A stretch of DNA of 21,023 nt. Source: an uncultured Bacillota bacterium. GTDB taxonomy: Bacteria; Bacillota_I; Bacilli_A; RFN20; CAG-826. The stretch is taken from NCBI GenBank assembly GCA_937876465.1, contig CALEHV010000037.1:1-21023 (forward strand), given 5' to 3'. This document shows positions 5,296-14,219 of this stretch, in pieces. Numbering within the stretch: position 1 is the first letter of the stretch; every line of letters starts with the position of its first letter. The notes beneath the pieces are model-generated. The model was not told the origin of the DNA and searched no databases. It was given only the letters and a program-made list of their open reading frames with translations. The position numbers and the translations under genes were made by a program.

Positions 5296-6666
5296 CTACT
5301 TACCTCCCTTAAGCTTAGCTTTGACAGCATCAATAAGTTTGGATTGAGTTGCATCTTTATCTTTTAATGCATTAAGAACTGCTTCATCCATAGTATGTTC
5401 TGCAACAATATGCATAACCACTACTGAACCTTCTTTTTGCCCTTGGCGATAAAGTCTAGCTACAGTTTGTTGATAAAGTTCTAAACTCCAAGTTAATCCG
5501 AACCATACTATAGTATTTCCACCACTTTGGAGATTTAAACCATGTCCAGCTGATGCAGGATGAATCAAACCAACTTCTAGTTCTTTGGCATTCCATTTGC
5601 GAATAGCATCTGGAGAATCTAATGTCGCGTAATTAACACCTAAGTCATCAAGACGTTTTTTAATTCGATCTAAATCATGTTTAAACCAATATGCTACTAG
5701 TAGAGGTTTGCCATTTGCTCCTTCGATAATATCTTCTAAAGCATCAAGTTTTCTATCATGGACTTTGACTATTTCGCCACTATCAGTGTAAATAGCACCA
5801 TTAGCAACTTGGAGAAGTTTTCCAGTAAGAACAGCTGCATTTGCAGAAGATATTTCTTTATCGTTAAGTTCAAGCAACATTTCATCTTGAAGTTCTTTAT
5901 AACATTCCATTTCCTTATCGGATAATTTCACTTTATGTTCAACTTCAATTAAGTCAGGCATCTTAAGATGGTCGATTGCTTTCATTGAAATTGTGATGTC
6001 AGAAATCTTTTTATAGATTCTTTCTTCAGCACCAATTTGTGGTTTATAAGAAAACACCACCATTCCGTTTCTTTTATCAGGCAAGAAGTAATCATTACGA
6101 TATCGAGTAATAAATCTTCCTAATCTTGCTCCATAATCGAGACATTTAAATTCAGCAAATAAATCCATTAGACCATTTGATGCAGGCGTGCCAGTTAATC
6201 CTATGATTCTTCTCACATATGGACGCACTAGCATAAGTGCTTTATGGCGTTTACTTTTTGCGTTTTTGAAAGAAGAAAGTTCATCAATTACAACAGTATC
6301 GAAATCAAATTTGACTCCACTTCTTTCGACAAGCCATTCTAGGTTTTCACGGTTGATGATATAAATATCAGCTTTTCCTTTAAGGGCTTTTAAACGTTCA
6401 AGTTCAGTTCCAATTGCTACATTAACTTTTAAGAAATGAAGGTGATCCCACTTTTCAATTTCATCGGGCCAAGATATGAGTCCTACCCTTAAAGGTGCAA
6501 CAACTAAAACCTTATGAATTTCAAAGGAATCAAAGAGTAAATTGAATAAAGCTGTTAAAGTGATAACTGTTTTGCCTAAGCCCATATCAACAAGCAATGC
6601 ACTTATTGGATGAGATTCGACATAACTAGTTGCAAATGACTGGTATTCATGTGGCTCGTATATCAT
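5296..6666 (-). CDS. SNF2-family DNA helicase/translocase
   Basis: A 456-residue superfamily 2 ATPase. Walker A is DMGLGKT (27-33), Walker B is DELS (128-131) and motif III is TGTP (158-161). The C-terminal RecA domain has ASAGHGLNLQSGGN and QQTVARLYRQGQ near residues 365-410 (motifs V and VI), including the Q-x-x-x-R-x-x-R arginine finger. This compact form without accessory domains is typical of Firmicutes phages, where it is encoded beside a VRR-NUC nuclease, as here; it probably remodels or translocates on DNA during replication or recombination. GGAGG lies 8 nt before the ATG, and the start overlaps the VRR-NUC gene by 20 bp. Confidence 0.92.
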   Translation of the reverse strand: MIYEPHEYQSFATSYVESHPISALLVDMGLGKTVITLTALFNLLFDSFEIHKVLVVAPLRVGLISWPDEIEKWDHLHFLKVNVAIGTELERLKALKGKADIYIINRENLEWLVERSGVKFDFDTVVIDELSSFKNAKSKRHKALMLVRPYVRRIIGLTGTPASNGLMDLFAEFKCLDYGARLGRFITRYRNDYFLPDKRNGMVVFSYKPQIGAEERIYKKISDITISMKAIDHLKMPDLIEVEHKVKLSDKEMECYKELQDEMLLELNDKEISSANAAVLTGKLLQVANGAIYTDSGEIVKVHDRKLDALEDIIEGANGKPLLVAYWFKHDLDRIKKRLDDLGVNYATLDSPDAIRKWNAKELEVGLIHPASAGHGLNLQSGGNTIVWFGLTWSLELYQQTVARLYRQGQKEGSVVVMHIVAEHTMDEAVLNALKDKDATQSKLIDAVKAKLKGGK

Positions 6667-6931
6667 CGATGATTCCTCCTATTTGGTTTTCGTTATCAAG
6701 AACATATGTTTTAAATCCAAGCTCACGAAGTTCTTGATGACGTTTCTTTTGAATTTTTCGTGGCTTTTTATTTGGTGCTTTTACTTCAACAAATCCAACT
6801 TTGCCGAATGCTATTAGAATTAGCCTATCTGGTTCACCAACATAACCAGGGCACACAAGTTTTAATGCCTTACCTCCCACCTTTTTTACTGCTTTTACCA
6901 ATTTCTCCTCGATTTTTGACTCTTTAGCCAT
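6647..6931 (-). CDS. VRR-NUC domain nuclease
   Basis: A 94-residue stand-alone VRR-NUC protein of the PD-(D/E)XK nuclease fold. Visible active-site pattern: E9 in the first helix, GEPD with D35, EVK (E49, K51), and Q61 in the helix after it. The family cleaves branched DNA such as Holliday junctions and flaps, and in phages is usually paired with an SNF2 helicase, encoded immediately downstream here with a 20-bp overlap. The start is uncertain: ATG at 6931 has a GAGG only 4 nt upstream, while an ATG at 7006 gives 25 extra residues with AAGGA 10 nt upstream. I favour 6931 because the domain begins there and the family is usually this short. Confidence 0.87.
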   Translation of the reverse strand: MAKESKIEEKLVKAVKKVGGKALKLVCPGYVGEPDRLILIAFGKVGFVEVKAPNKKPRKIQKKRHQELRELGFKTYVLDNENQIGGIIDDIRAT

Positions 6932-7076
6932 TAGACCTCTAAAGCAATACTTTGTATTGGAGAACTCGGTGAATTCATTTCTTAACTTTTCTATAATGAA
7001 TAACATTTTTATTTTTTCCTTATGTGAATAAGTTATGTTTTGACTTCACCGACCTCTACATTTTTGATTTTTTACC

Positions 7077-9386
7077 TTATGGTAATTCTAGGAAATCTTC
7101 ACTTGCCGAGGAGAGGTCAATTGGTAGGACGGAGATACCTTTGTAGAAGAATCTATGTTTCATTTGAATCTTCTTGTACCCTAGATTTTTAAGCGAATTT
7201 GCAAAATCAGAAGTACTTCTGGCAGTTTCTCCAGTTTGATAACAGTAATTACGATACTTGTTGTAAAGTTCTCCACTTCCACAACATGCTTCTTTTTCTG
7301 AAGTATCACATCGTTCAGCCAAGAATAATGCAACAGTATCGCTTTGTTCTTTATATCCATTGATGGCATTTCTAACTTCTTCAGGTGGGTCAACATGGAA
7401 GTTATTATCGATTGCTCTTTTTGCACCTTCGATAAGCCAATAAAGGATGTATTCGCCAGCTTCTTCAACCAAGACATCAGAATAATTTTTAATATCTTCT
7501 TTGCCAGTGAATTTGTGGCTAAATGGAATAATTATGATTCTTCTCCAAGTACCTTCATCGCTAGTTCCTACCTTTGGTAGATTGTTTGTATATATGATTA
7601 GGGTGTGACTTGGGATGAAATCAAATGGATCCTTATATTTTTTACAAGCGCTTATTCTATCAGTAGAACACATACGCTTAATGGTAGATTCATCTAGCCT
7701 ATCGCCTACTTTAGTTTCAGCTGCAATAACTAGACGTTTACCTCTAAGTTCAGCAAGGTCAGCTTGTTTATCACGCTTAATAGATGTCGTAAGTACATCA
7801 CTTGCGATTGAACCATAGTAGTCTCCCATGACCTTTGCGATTGAATTGAAGAATGTGGATTTTCCGTTTCCCCCCTCTCCATAGGCAATAACGCAAGATT
7901 CAATGAAAACCTTCCCAACCAAAGCAGTACCACACATCTCTTGAACATAACTAATAAGTGCTTTATTGTTACCGAAGATTTTATTCAAGCATTCCTCCCA
8001 TACATTTTTCCCTTTAAGGGAAGGTGACACGGAAGTAATCTTGGTAATTAAATCCTCAGCTCGGTGTTCTCTTAAACCACTGATACCTTTGCGTAAATCA
8101 TAAGTTCCACTAGGCGTATTAAGTAAGAAAGGGTCACTATCAAGCATTTCTGATTCAATCTCCACCATTGGTCTAACTTCTTTTAAAGAAGCTGAAATAG
8201 CATGAGAAGATCTACGCTTGATTGTGTAATCTTTATAAGCAAGAGCGTTATTGTAACCTTTATAGGCATCCAATTGTTCTTTACTTAAAGTAGTAGCAAT
8301 TTCATTTTTCTTAACCGATGCAACTTTAGCAAAAGTGTTTAATTCGTCACATTTCTTATGGAATTCGATTATTAAACGTTCGCTTTCTTTAAGTTGCCTT
8401 TCCGTTAATTCTTGAGCTACACGTTGAGCACCAGCTTCACTTTCAACCCATTTATTTTTTCGATAAACAATGTTTAGTGTTGCTGCACTATATTTGAGTT
8501 CATTAGAGAAATACTTTTGAATCAAACTAGCTTGTGCTACATCGCTATAATCAGTAGGAATATAAGAATTCGGATCAATAAAATCGTCTGGCTTTTTATA
8601 AGATGGGTCTACGATTATAACTTTGTTATAGAATCTTTGAGCACTCTTATAAATTGTGTTTAATTCTTCATCCTCTAAAAGTGGATTACAGTGAGTAGCT
8701 TTTTCATCGAAAAGTATCCTTGCCTCTTCGGTATCTCCATAACGTTTAAGAACCTTAACAGCATAAAGGTACATGGTTTTGTTTCTACCACCTTCTGAAA
8801 TTTCTTCATTGTCGGTAGCATTATCAAATTCAAGTTCATCTAAGAACTCATTAAGAGTCATGTATCCTTCATGGATTTTTGCCTTTGGATTATCGGTACC
8901 AAAGAAGAAATGCCCCACATCTTTAGCCTTGCTATCAATGAATGGGAAATACTTCGCAAATCTTGTCATTAAATTATCGAACTCTTCTTTAGAAGAAACT
9001 TCATTAATTGGAATGATAAGATGGAATTTTGGACGCTTTTCTTTAATTACAATAGCACCACTGCTTTTCTTAATTTGTTTATCGACTAAATGGTGTCTAG
9101 AAAAGTGAATGATATATGGAACTCCACGAAGAGCATCTTCTATGTCTTCTTCGGAGAACCATTCATTTGGTTTGTCACTATGATCATTATCGATGTCCAC
9201 CAATATACAGTTGGTTTTAACAAAGTTATCATTGGCACGAGTATGATTTTTAAATAAAGATGCAACATAGTCTTTTCCAAAAATAGAAACATCTAAAGGT
9301 TGCGACAAATCGATAGTTGTTTCATTAGGATAAACTATGTTTTTTGCATCACCGTGACTATTAGAAGTATAAATTGTTAACTTCAT
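7077..9386 (-). CDS. Phage primase-helicase (AEP-like primase plus SF3/D5 helicase)
   Basis: A 769-residue replication protein. The N-terminal domain resembles archaeo-eukaryotic primases: a catalytic DID at 64-66, H122 in KFHLIIPI, and a third acidic site near D151-D156. A linker (~190-430) leads to an SF3-type helicase with Walker A GEGGNGKST near residue 505, Walker B-like KRLVIAAET near 555 and the sensor segment IYTNNLP followed by WRR near 605-620. It would make primers and unwind DNA at the phage origin. GGAGG lies 10 nt before the ATG. The gene follows the DNA polymerase by 15 bp. Frames on the opposite strand within it (for example 8773-9108) have no coding signals. Confidence 0.92.
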   Translation of the reverse strand: MKLTIYTSNSHGDAKNIVYPNETTIDLSQPLDVSIFGKDYVASLFKNHTRANDNFVKTNCILVDIDNDHSDKPNEWFSEEDIEDALRGVPYIIHFSRHHLVDKQIKKSSGAIVIKEKRPKFHLIIPINEVSSKEEFDNLMTRFAKYFPFIDSKAKDVGHFFFGTDNPKAKIHEGYMTLNEFLDELEFDNATDNEEISEGGRNKTMYLYAVKVLKRYGDTEEARILFDEKATHCNPLLEDEELNTIYKSAQRFYNKVIIVDPSYKKPDDFIDPNSYIPTDYSDVAQASLIQKYFSNELKYSAATLNIVYRKNKWVESEAGAQRVAQELTERQLKESERLIIEFHKKCDELNTFAKVASVKKNEIATTLSKEQLDAYKGYNNALAYKDYTIKRRSSHAISASLKEVRPMVEIESEMLDSDPFLLNTPSGTYDLRKGISGLREHRAEDLITKITSVSPSLKGKNVWEECLNKIFGNNKALISYVQEMCGTALVGKVFIESCVIAYGEGGNGKSTFFNSIAKVMGDYYGSIASDVLTTSIKRDKQADLAELRGKRLVIAAETKVGDRLDESTIKRMCSTDRISACKKYKDPFDFIPSHTLIIYTNNLPKVGTSDEGTWRRIIIIPFSHKFTGKEDIKNYSDVLVEEAGEYILYWLIEGAKRAIDNNFHVDPPEEVRNAINGYKEQSDTVALFLAERCDTSEKEACCGSGELYNKYRNYCYQTGETARSTSDFANSLKNLGYKKIQMKHRFFYKGISVLPIDLSSASEDFLELP

Positions 9387-9401
9387 CCTTTTCTTTCCTC
9401 C

Positions 9402-11324
9402 TTAATCTTTCATATAGAAATCGCATTCATATCCATCAGCATTAAGAATTAAGCCATCAGCCCAAGGTGGTACGATGGTCATTTGCTTAACTACTTCTTC
9501 CACTGTCATCTCCTTTGGAGATTCAAGTACAAGTTCATCGTGGATATGCATAACGATTGGTAAGTTCATATTTTTCATTGCGAATACAAGCAAATCTCTA
9601 GCTGTTGCCTGGACAATGTTTTCAACGAATTTAGGGCCATAAGATTCAAGACGTGTATACTTCTTGTTTTCTCCAGTACCTAAGTAGGTGATTTGTCCTT
9701 CCCTTATTTCTGGTTGCACGTAAGACAGACGTCTTCCACTAGGCAAATAGATAAAGAGCATTTTTGACTTATATTCGAATTTAAGTTGACCGACTTTGAC
9801 TATTTCGTTTTCATTGATTGTCTTTTTAATTGCTTTATCAACCTTCCACCAGAAGTCCACAATATGTGGATTTGAAGAGCGCCAGGCGTTAACCAAAGGT
9901 TGTAGTTCTTCTTCCTTAAGCCCATACTCAAGTGCACCCATAGCTGTTAAAGCACCAACCGAACCACCATAGCCAAGCGCTAATTCTGCAATTTTTCCTT
10001 TTGGACGTAATTCAGAATTTTGACCATGCTTTTCAACTGGAACCCCAAACATCTTGCTAGCTGACGCACAGTAAATATCTTCATTATTTTTGAATGCATC
10101 CATTCGCCACTTTTCATTTGAGTACCAAGCAATAACCCTAGCTTCAATAGCTGAGAAATCGCTAACGATAAACTTATGATCCTTAGTTGGAATAAATGCA
10201 GTTCTTATTAATTGAGATAAAGTATCAGGCACATCACCGTAGAGAATTTCCAATGCTTCAAGATTATTGTTTTTAACTAAATCACGAGCAGTTGATAAAT
10301 CTTCAATATGGTTTTGTGGTAAGTTTTGAAGTTGAACTATTTTTGAAGAAAATCTTCCTGTACGGTTTGCCCCATAAAACTGGAACATTCCCCTTACCCT
10401 ACTGTCCTTACATTTAGAGTTAACCATTGCTTGATATTTCTTAATTGATGACTTAGAAATCATTTGTCGAAGTGCTAAGACTTGGGCGATGGTTTCATTG
10501 TCACAATCATTGAGCAGTTCCTTAACTTCTTTTTTACCTAAAGATGGAGCATCAACATCGTTATTAAAGAGCCATTCTTTAAGTTGACTAACTGAGTTCG
10601 GATTATCCAAATGTGTGAGATTTTGCAGGGTTTTTAGATAGTTTTCCTTACAAATCTCGCTTAATTCGATGGAATTATGAACTAGTGTTTCATCTATTAA
10701 AACTCCACGGTCGTTGATTTCTTCACACATCCAATATTCCTTCCAAATTGAGTCAGGAATCGGATAGTTTTTTAGTCTATTTTGAATAGAACTTTCTGCA
10801 TCAACATCGCGTTTGTTATAGAACTTAAAACGCTCCCATTTTTCCTTATCGTGAAAGAAAAAGTTCCTTAACCTATAACCATTTGTTTTTGTTGGTTTAC
10901 ACGGAAGGCAAAAGTATCTAATTAATTCTTTACCTTCGTCTAATTTTTTATTGTCGATATTAAGAACCAAACCTACATTTTTAAGAGAAAATGGTAACCC
11001 TAATATTGCAGCCCAGGTCATGGAACACTTCCATCCTTTTGGATTTAAGTAAGTGTTATCAGGAAGACCTAAATATCTCGAAAGACATATTCTTTCAAAT
11101 TGAGCATTAAATGCCCATTTAGTGATTGATGGATTTGATAAAGCTTTTATTATTTCTTCTGGAATCTTATCACCCATTGCTAGGTCATAAACAACTGTTG
11201 GGCCATCATCGATTGAACATGCAAATAGCAATATTTCAAAATGAGGATCTTCACTGTATTTATAAACACCAGCATTGATGGAAGTTTCCGAATAAGTTTC
11301 TAAATCGATTGATATTTTATTCAT
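9402..11324 (-). CDS. Family A DNA polymerase with 3'-5' exonuclease domain
   Basis: A 640-residue phage replicative polymerase. The N-terminal DnaQ-like exonuclease opens with DLETYS (D7, E9). The polymerase motifs are A, SDFSAIEARVIAWY (~385-400); B, the O-helix region GKIAELALGYGGSVGAL (~440-456); and C, MHIHDELVLE with the catalytic HDE (~588-600). The size is usual for the short phage PolA type without a 5' nuclease. I start at ATG 11324; a GTG sits directly before it at 11327. The Shine-Dalgarno is weak (GGTGA) and lies right behind a strong hairpin (11339-11365), so translation may be controlled or coupled. It lies between the DUF2815 and primase-helicase genes. Confidence 0.93.
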   Translation of the reverse strand: MNKISIDLETYSETSINAGVYKYSEDPHFEILLFACSIDDGPTVVYDLAMGDKIPEEIIKALSNPSITKWAFNAQFERICLSRYLGLPDNTYLNPKGWKCSMTWAAILGLPFSLKNVGLVLNIDNKKLDEGKELIRYFCLPCKPTKTNGYRLRNFFFHDKEKWERFKFYNKRDVDAESSIQNRLKNYPIPDSIWKEYWMCEEINDRGVLIDETLVHNSIELSEICKENYLKTLQNLTHLDNPNSVSQLKEWLFNNDVDAPSLGKKEVKELLNDCDNETIAQVLALRQMISKSSIKKYQAMVNSKCKDSRVRGMFQFYGANRTGRFSSKIVQLQNLPQNHIEDLSTARDLVKNNNLEALEILYGDVPDTLSQLIRTAFIPTKDHKFIVSDFSAIEARVIAWYSNEKWRMDAFKNNEDIYCASASKMFGVPVEKHGQNSELRPKGKIAELALGYGGSVGALTAMGALEYGLKEEELQPLVNAWRSSNPHIVDFWWKVDKAIKKTINENEIVKVGQLKFEYKSKMLFIYLPSGRRLSYVQPEIREGQITYLGTGENKKYTRLESYGPKFVENIVQATARDLLVFAMKNMNLPIVMHIHDELVLESPKEMTVEEVVKQMTIVPPWADGLILNADGYECDFYMKD

Positions 11325-11338
11325 CACTAATCACCAAA

Positions 11339-11365
11339 GGGAGGATAGCAATATGCCACCCTCCC
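11339..11365 (-). promoter_or_regulatory. 12-bp hairpin with triloop in front of the DNA polymerase gene
   Basis: On the minus strand GGGAGGGTGGCA (11365-11354) pairs with TGCTATCCTCCC (11350-11339) over 12 bp (two G-U pairs) with loop TAT. The 5' arm is itself a Shine-Dalgarno-like GGGAGG and the 3' arm ends in the anti-Shine-Dalgarno-like CCTCCC, three nt before the weak GGTGA used by the polymerase gene. Only TTT follows, so termination should be inefficient; translational control is at least as likely. Confidence 0.6.
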
Positions 11366-11380
11366 ATAATAATTTGACTT

Positions 11381-11935
11381 TTAGTCAAGGAATCCTTCAC
11401 CATCACCGAAATCGGATTCTGCACTAGCTTTAGAGCCGAGTGGTTCTCCATCACGGATTTTTTGAAGGTGGTTCAATCCACATGCAATACCTTTATTGCC
11501 ATTATTGTTAAATGCATAGAAGGTGATTGATGCACGACCATAAATTCCAGAATAGATTTCGCTTGTTTCGATAATTGGATTAAGTGCAGCATCAACTACT
11601 TCAGGTTTTGTTGTTGAGTTAGCATTTACAAAGTAGCTATCTTTATAAGCTGGATCATCAGGTCTTTCTAAATCGCCATCGCGAAGTGGATTCTTAATAG
11701 CTGTAATTGCTGGTACGGTTTTACCGTTAGCACGAAGTTTGAATTCGCCTTCTTTATAAGCAGCTTCAATTGCAGCTTTAAGTTTTGCTACTAAATCAGT
11801 ATCGGATTTAGGAATGATAAGTGAGACAGAATATTTAGGAGTTGCGCCTTCTGCTGTGGCCTTTGGTTCATTTGCGTTTAAGTAGCTGAATCTAACTACT
11901 GATGTAATTACCTTACATGGATTATTTTTTGCCAT
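11381..11935 (-). CDS. DUF2815 protein, single-stranded-DNA-binding-like
   Basis: A 184-residue DUF2815 family protein. The family is related in build to phage single-strand binding proteins of the T7 gp2.5 kind: an OB-fold core with KVITSVVRFSYLN at the start, SLIIPKSDTD near residue 36-46, and a tail ending in acidic DFGDGEGFLD, the hallmark of SSBs that recruit replication partners through the C-terminus. It would coat single-stranded DNA at the phage fork. The ATG has GGAGG 11 nt upstream, embedded at the end of the DUF2800 gene, which ends 3 bp before it. DUF2800, DUF2815 and PolA in this order is a common Firmicutes phage arrangement. Confidence 0.88.
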   Translation of the reverse strand: MAKNNPCKVITSVVRFSYLNANEPKATAEGATPKYSVSLIIPKSDTDLVAKLKAAIEAAYKEGEFKLRANGKTVPAITAIKNPLRDGDLERPDDPAYKDSYFVNANSTTKPEVVDAALNPIIETSEIYSGIYGRASITFYAFNNNGNKGIACGLNHLQKIRDGEPLGSKASAESDFGDGEGFLD

Positions 11936-11938
11936 AAT

Positions 11939-13075
11939 TTACTGTTCCTCCATAAAATCTAATTTGGCTAAGTTGAGTGCTGGACGTTTATCGCCTTCCT
12001 CTACTAGAGTTGGCTTGCCAGCAGGTTTAGTGACATATTTGTCGACTAATTCGATAAATTTCGCTTTACCGATGCGTTTTGTTAATTCACCAATTGATAG
12101 AAGTTTCTTTTCAAAAGGATCTAGTCCTGCACCTTCTACTGCTTTGATGACATCTTCTTCAGATGAGTATTTTCGATTAGAGCGTCCTTCGACTAATTTA
12201 TAGCCAGGAATATTGAAACCTCTTAAGGCTTCTGATAACGCAAAGTCCTTGATGTCGTTACCCCATGAAATGAGATCATCTATCTTAGATAGAATTTCTG
12301 CGATTTCCGTTAGGCTTAATAATGCTTTGTCTTTTACTTGATAGCCTTCAAGTTTCAATAATTCTTCTGCTCTATGGCGGCACTCATGACGTGCTTTACA
12401 AAATTGGCACCATGGACCGCATTTGAATTCGCCTTTGCCATCGAATGCTAAGGCTGTTTTTGGTTTGACTTCATTTATTGCCCAGTTCACTAAGTAATCT
12501 TTAGAACAGGACCATTCTGAGATGTTTGATAATCTTGGTTGGATAATAGCCATGTTAATCTCTAAGATGTCATACAAGTGCTCAAACATGAGCAAACTTC
12601 CATATGCGTAAATCATTAACTGGACATTATTTTCACAACTGACTTCAACACCTTTTCCGTGCTTATAGTCGCAGACATAGATTCCACCATCGTAGACAAT
12701 TACAATGTCACTGGAACCAAATCCTTCTGGAACTACATCACCGAAATCAACCAAAACTTCACTTGCAATGAATGGGTGCTTTCCTTCAGCTTTTAATCGT
12801 TCATAAATCTCAGAAACATAATTCAAAGCTGTATCGGTACACTCTTCCATTTCTTCGTTGTAGAATTCGAGGTTCGACATATCTTCATTGAATGGAATTC
12901 CATAGCGTTCTTTGATTTTCTTCTCTAGGAGAAGATGTGCTTCGCTTCCTTCTTTTGCGTATAACGAACCTTCGTCTTCAAATTTTTCTCCTAACCTAAT
13001 ACTTGGACCACAATTCATGGCTCTTAGGAGATTTGAACCACCAATAACAGCGTGGCCATTAGTCCTTGGTGGCAT
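11939..13075 (-). CDS. DUF2800 protein (Cas4/RecB-like PD-(D/E)XK nuclease)
   Basis: A 378-residue DUF2800 family protein. It begins with a conserved segment HAVIGGSNLLRAMNCGPSI, has the nuclease core around residues 118-142 (GSSDIVIVYDGGIYVCDYKH, then GKG: D, then D-Y-K), and a cysteine cluster CGPWCQFCKARHEC at ~217-232 typical of the Fe-S-type Cas4/AddB-like nucleases. It probably processes DNA ends in phage replication or recombination; direct biochemical roles are not something I can state. The start overlaps the Rrp5-like gene by 17 bp and AAAGGA lies 8 nt before the ATG. It is followed after 3 bp by DUF2815. Confidence 0.9.
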   Translation of the reverse strand: MPPRTNGHAVIGGSNLLRAMNCGPSIRLGEKFEDEGSLYAKEGSEAHLLLEKKIKERYGIPFNEDMSNLEFYNEEMEECTDTALNYVSEIYERLKAEGKHPFIASEVLVDFGDVVPEGFGSSDIVIVYDGGIYVCDYKHGKGVEVSCENNVQLMIYAYGSLLMFEHLYDILEINMAIIQPRLSNISEWSCSKDYLVNWAINEVKPKTALAFDGKGEFKCGPWCQFCKARHECRHRAEELLKLEGYQVKDKALLSLTEIAEILSKIDDLISWGNDIKDFALSEALRGFNIPGYKLVEGRSNRKYSSEEDVIKAVEGAGLDPFEKKLLSIGELTKRIGKAKFIELVDKYVTKPAGKPTLVEEGDKRPALNLAKLDFMEEQ

Positions 13076-13412
13076 CGTTGAGTTCCTTTGCTTTCGCTAA
13101 TAACTCTTTATAGTCTTTAGGATCAACTTCACTTAATTTGCTGACTCCAAGACCAACAAGCATCAATCGAACATTTGATGTATAGCCTCTTCTTGATAAA
13201 TCAGCTAATACTGTTCTAACTTCCTCAAGAGTTGGTTGAGGCTCGGTTTCCACTGCTTTAGCAGTATCTTCTTTTTGTACAGGCGTGAGTTCTTCTTTAA
13301 TTTGATTGAATTCATCAATGAACTTATTTGCTTCTTTGACTACTCCGACCAACCAAACAACAGCTCTTTCAACTGTATCTAGAAGTTTTTCAACGTTTTT
13401 CGATTTTGGCAT
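13059..13412 (-). CDS. Small phage protein, Rrp5-like annotation type
   Basis: A 117-residue protein. The N-terminal third is helical (KNVEKLLDTVERAVVWLVGV), a charged linker follows, and the C-terminal ~50 residues (TLEEVRTVLADLSRRGYTSN, then VRLMLVGLGVSKLSEVDP) form a small helical domain often found in Firmicutes phage proteins that databases label 'rRNA biogenesis protein Rrp5', without evidence for such a role. ATG 13412 is preceded by GGAGG at 8 nt, so the longer form from 13451 is unlikely. It overlaps the 70-codon gene upstream by 23 bp and DUF2800 downstream by 17 bp, a tight translational chain. Confidence 0.75.
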   Translation of the reverse strand: MPKSKNVEKLLDTVERAVVWLVGVVKEANKFIDEFNQIKEELTPVQKEDTAKAVETEPQPTLEEVRTVLADLSRRGYTSNVRLMLVGLGVSKLSEVDPKDYKELLAKAKELNDATKD

Positions 13413-13602
13413 TTTCTTGCCCTCCTTCATCAATTTTTGACACGGATACACTTCCGCAAGTTTTCCCAGGAACGATAATTACGACTTCAGTAGTTGTTCC
13501 GAAGAGTTTCTTCATCAATCTTGTTTTAAGTGATGTCTTCTTCACTGCCACTACACCATCTGGGTTAGGTGTTTTTGAGTAAGTAACTTTTACTTTGTTC
13601 AG
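13390..13602 (-). CDS. Small phage protein, 70 aa, apparent CTG start
   Basis: An open frame reading (M)NKVKVTYSKTPNPDGVVAV and onward, through a basic helix (KTSLKTRLMKKLFG) and a strand-rich end (EVVIIVPGKTCGSV). It resembles the small basic beta proteins often found in early phage operons. There is no ATG, GTG or TTG before the conserved-looking N-terminus; CTG at 13602 has GAGGT exactly 6 nt upstream, so CTG is the best start. The next possible starts (TTG/ATG near residue 29-30) would remove the first half. It fits the operon: 25 bp after the sigma-like gene and overlapping the next gene by 23 bp. The coding call is stronger than the start call. Confidence 0.6.
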   Translation of the reverse strand: MNKVKVTYSKTPNPDGVVAVKKTSLKTRLMKKLFGTTTEVVIIVPGKTCGSVSVSKIDEGGQENAKIEKR

Positions 13603-13627
13603 GTGAGTACCTCGCTTCCTGCCAGAG

Positions 13628-14191
13628 TCATTCTTGTTCTGACAGCATTTGCACTAAAAAAGGCGTTTTGTACCCCTTCAAAATCAAAAATTCTTCCAAC
13701 TTCTTTTTAATTTGTTGAAAGGACTTTGCAATTTTGCTAAAGCAAACGCCTTCATTTTTTGCAATTTCGCGATATGGAATTTTTGGATTGTTTAAACGAT
13801 ATTCAAGTCTTCTTTGTTGAGTTGGTGTAAGTAAATTAAGGAATTCTTTCGTATCAAAAGTAACCTTATTGTCTTCTTCTTCTTCATAAGGTTCATCATA
13901 GGTTGCAAACCACTCGCCCTCATACGTAGCTGAATCTAAATTGACAGCTGTATGTCTTTGAAGTGCTACATCACTTGTGTGTTCTTCTTGAATTGATTTC
14001 TTGAGTTCTTGAAAGAGATCTTCTCCGATTTCCTCAATAGTCATGAATTTGGAACTACAAATGTTATCGTTATCGTGTTTATCGAAAAACCATTTAATTC
14101 CAATATCTTTTTTTGTTTTTGTGTCAGTGTCATATTCAACCACTACACACATACCATTAACGCTGGTACTTTCTTTTACAATTTTTGCCAT
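13628..14191 (-). CDS. Sigma-70 region 4-like phage regulator, first gene of the leftward operon
   Basis: A 187-residue protein. Residues 1-60 form a beta-rich unknown domain, residues 95-115 are very acidic (YDEPYEEEEDNKV), and residues ~120-172 hold an HTH of sigma-70 region 4 type (NLLTPTQQRRLEYRLNNPKI, PYREIAKNEGVCFSKIAKSF). It is likely a transcription regulator that acts with host RNA polymerase; no region 2 is present so it is not a complete sigma factor. AAAGGA lies 6 nt before the ATG at 14191; the in-frame ATG at 14206 has no site. It opens the replication operon and is preceded by the 14.2-14.6 kb control region. Confidence 0.78.
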   Translation of the reverse strand: MAKIVKESTSVNGMCVVVEYDTDTKTKKDIGIKWFFDKHDNDNICSSKFMTIEEIGEDLFQELKKSIQEEHTSDVALQRHTAVNLDSATYEGEWFATYDEPYEEEEDNKVTFDTKEFLNLLTPTQQRRLEYRLNNPKIPYREIAKNEGVCFSKIAKSFQQIKKKLEEFLILKGYKTPFLVQMLSEQE

Positions 14192-14219
14192 AAGTTTTCC
14201 TTTCATGCCATTTGGCTAT

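Noticed and set aside
8773..9108. 111-codon frame on the plus strand opposite the primase-helicase
   Set aside because: It lies fully inside a well-supported gene with catalytic motifs, has no ribosome binding site, and its composition is that of a complement of coding DNA.
13628..14191. Full sigma factor
   Set aside because: Only a region 4-like HTH is visible; there is no region 2 for core binding and -10 recognition, so I call it a sigma-like regulator.
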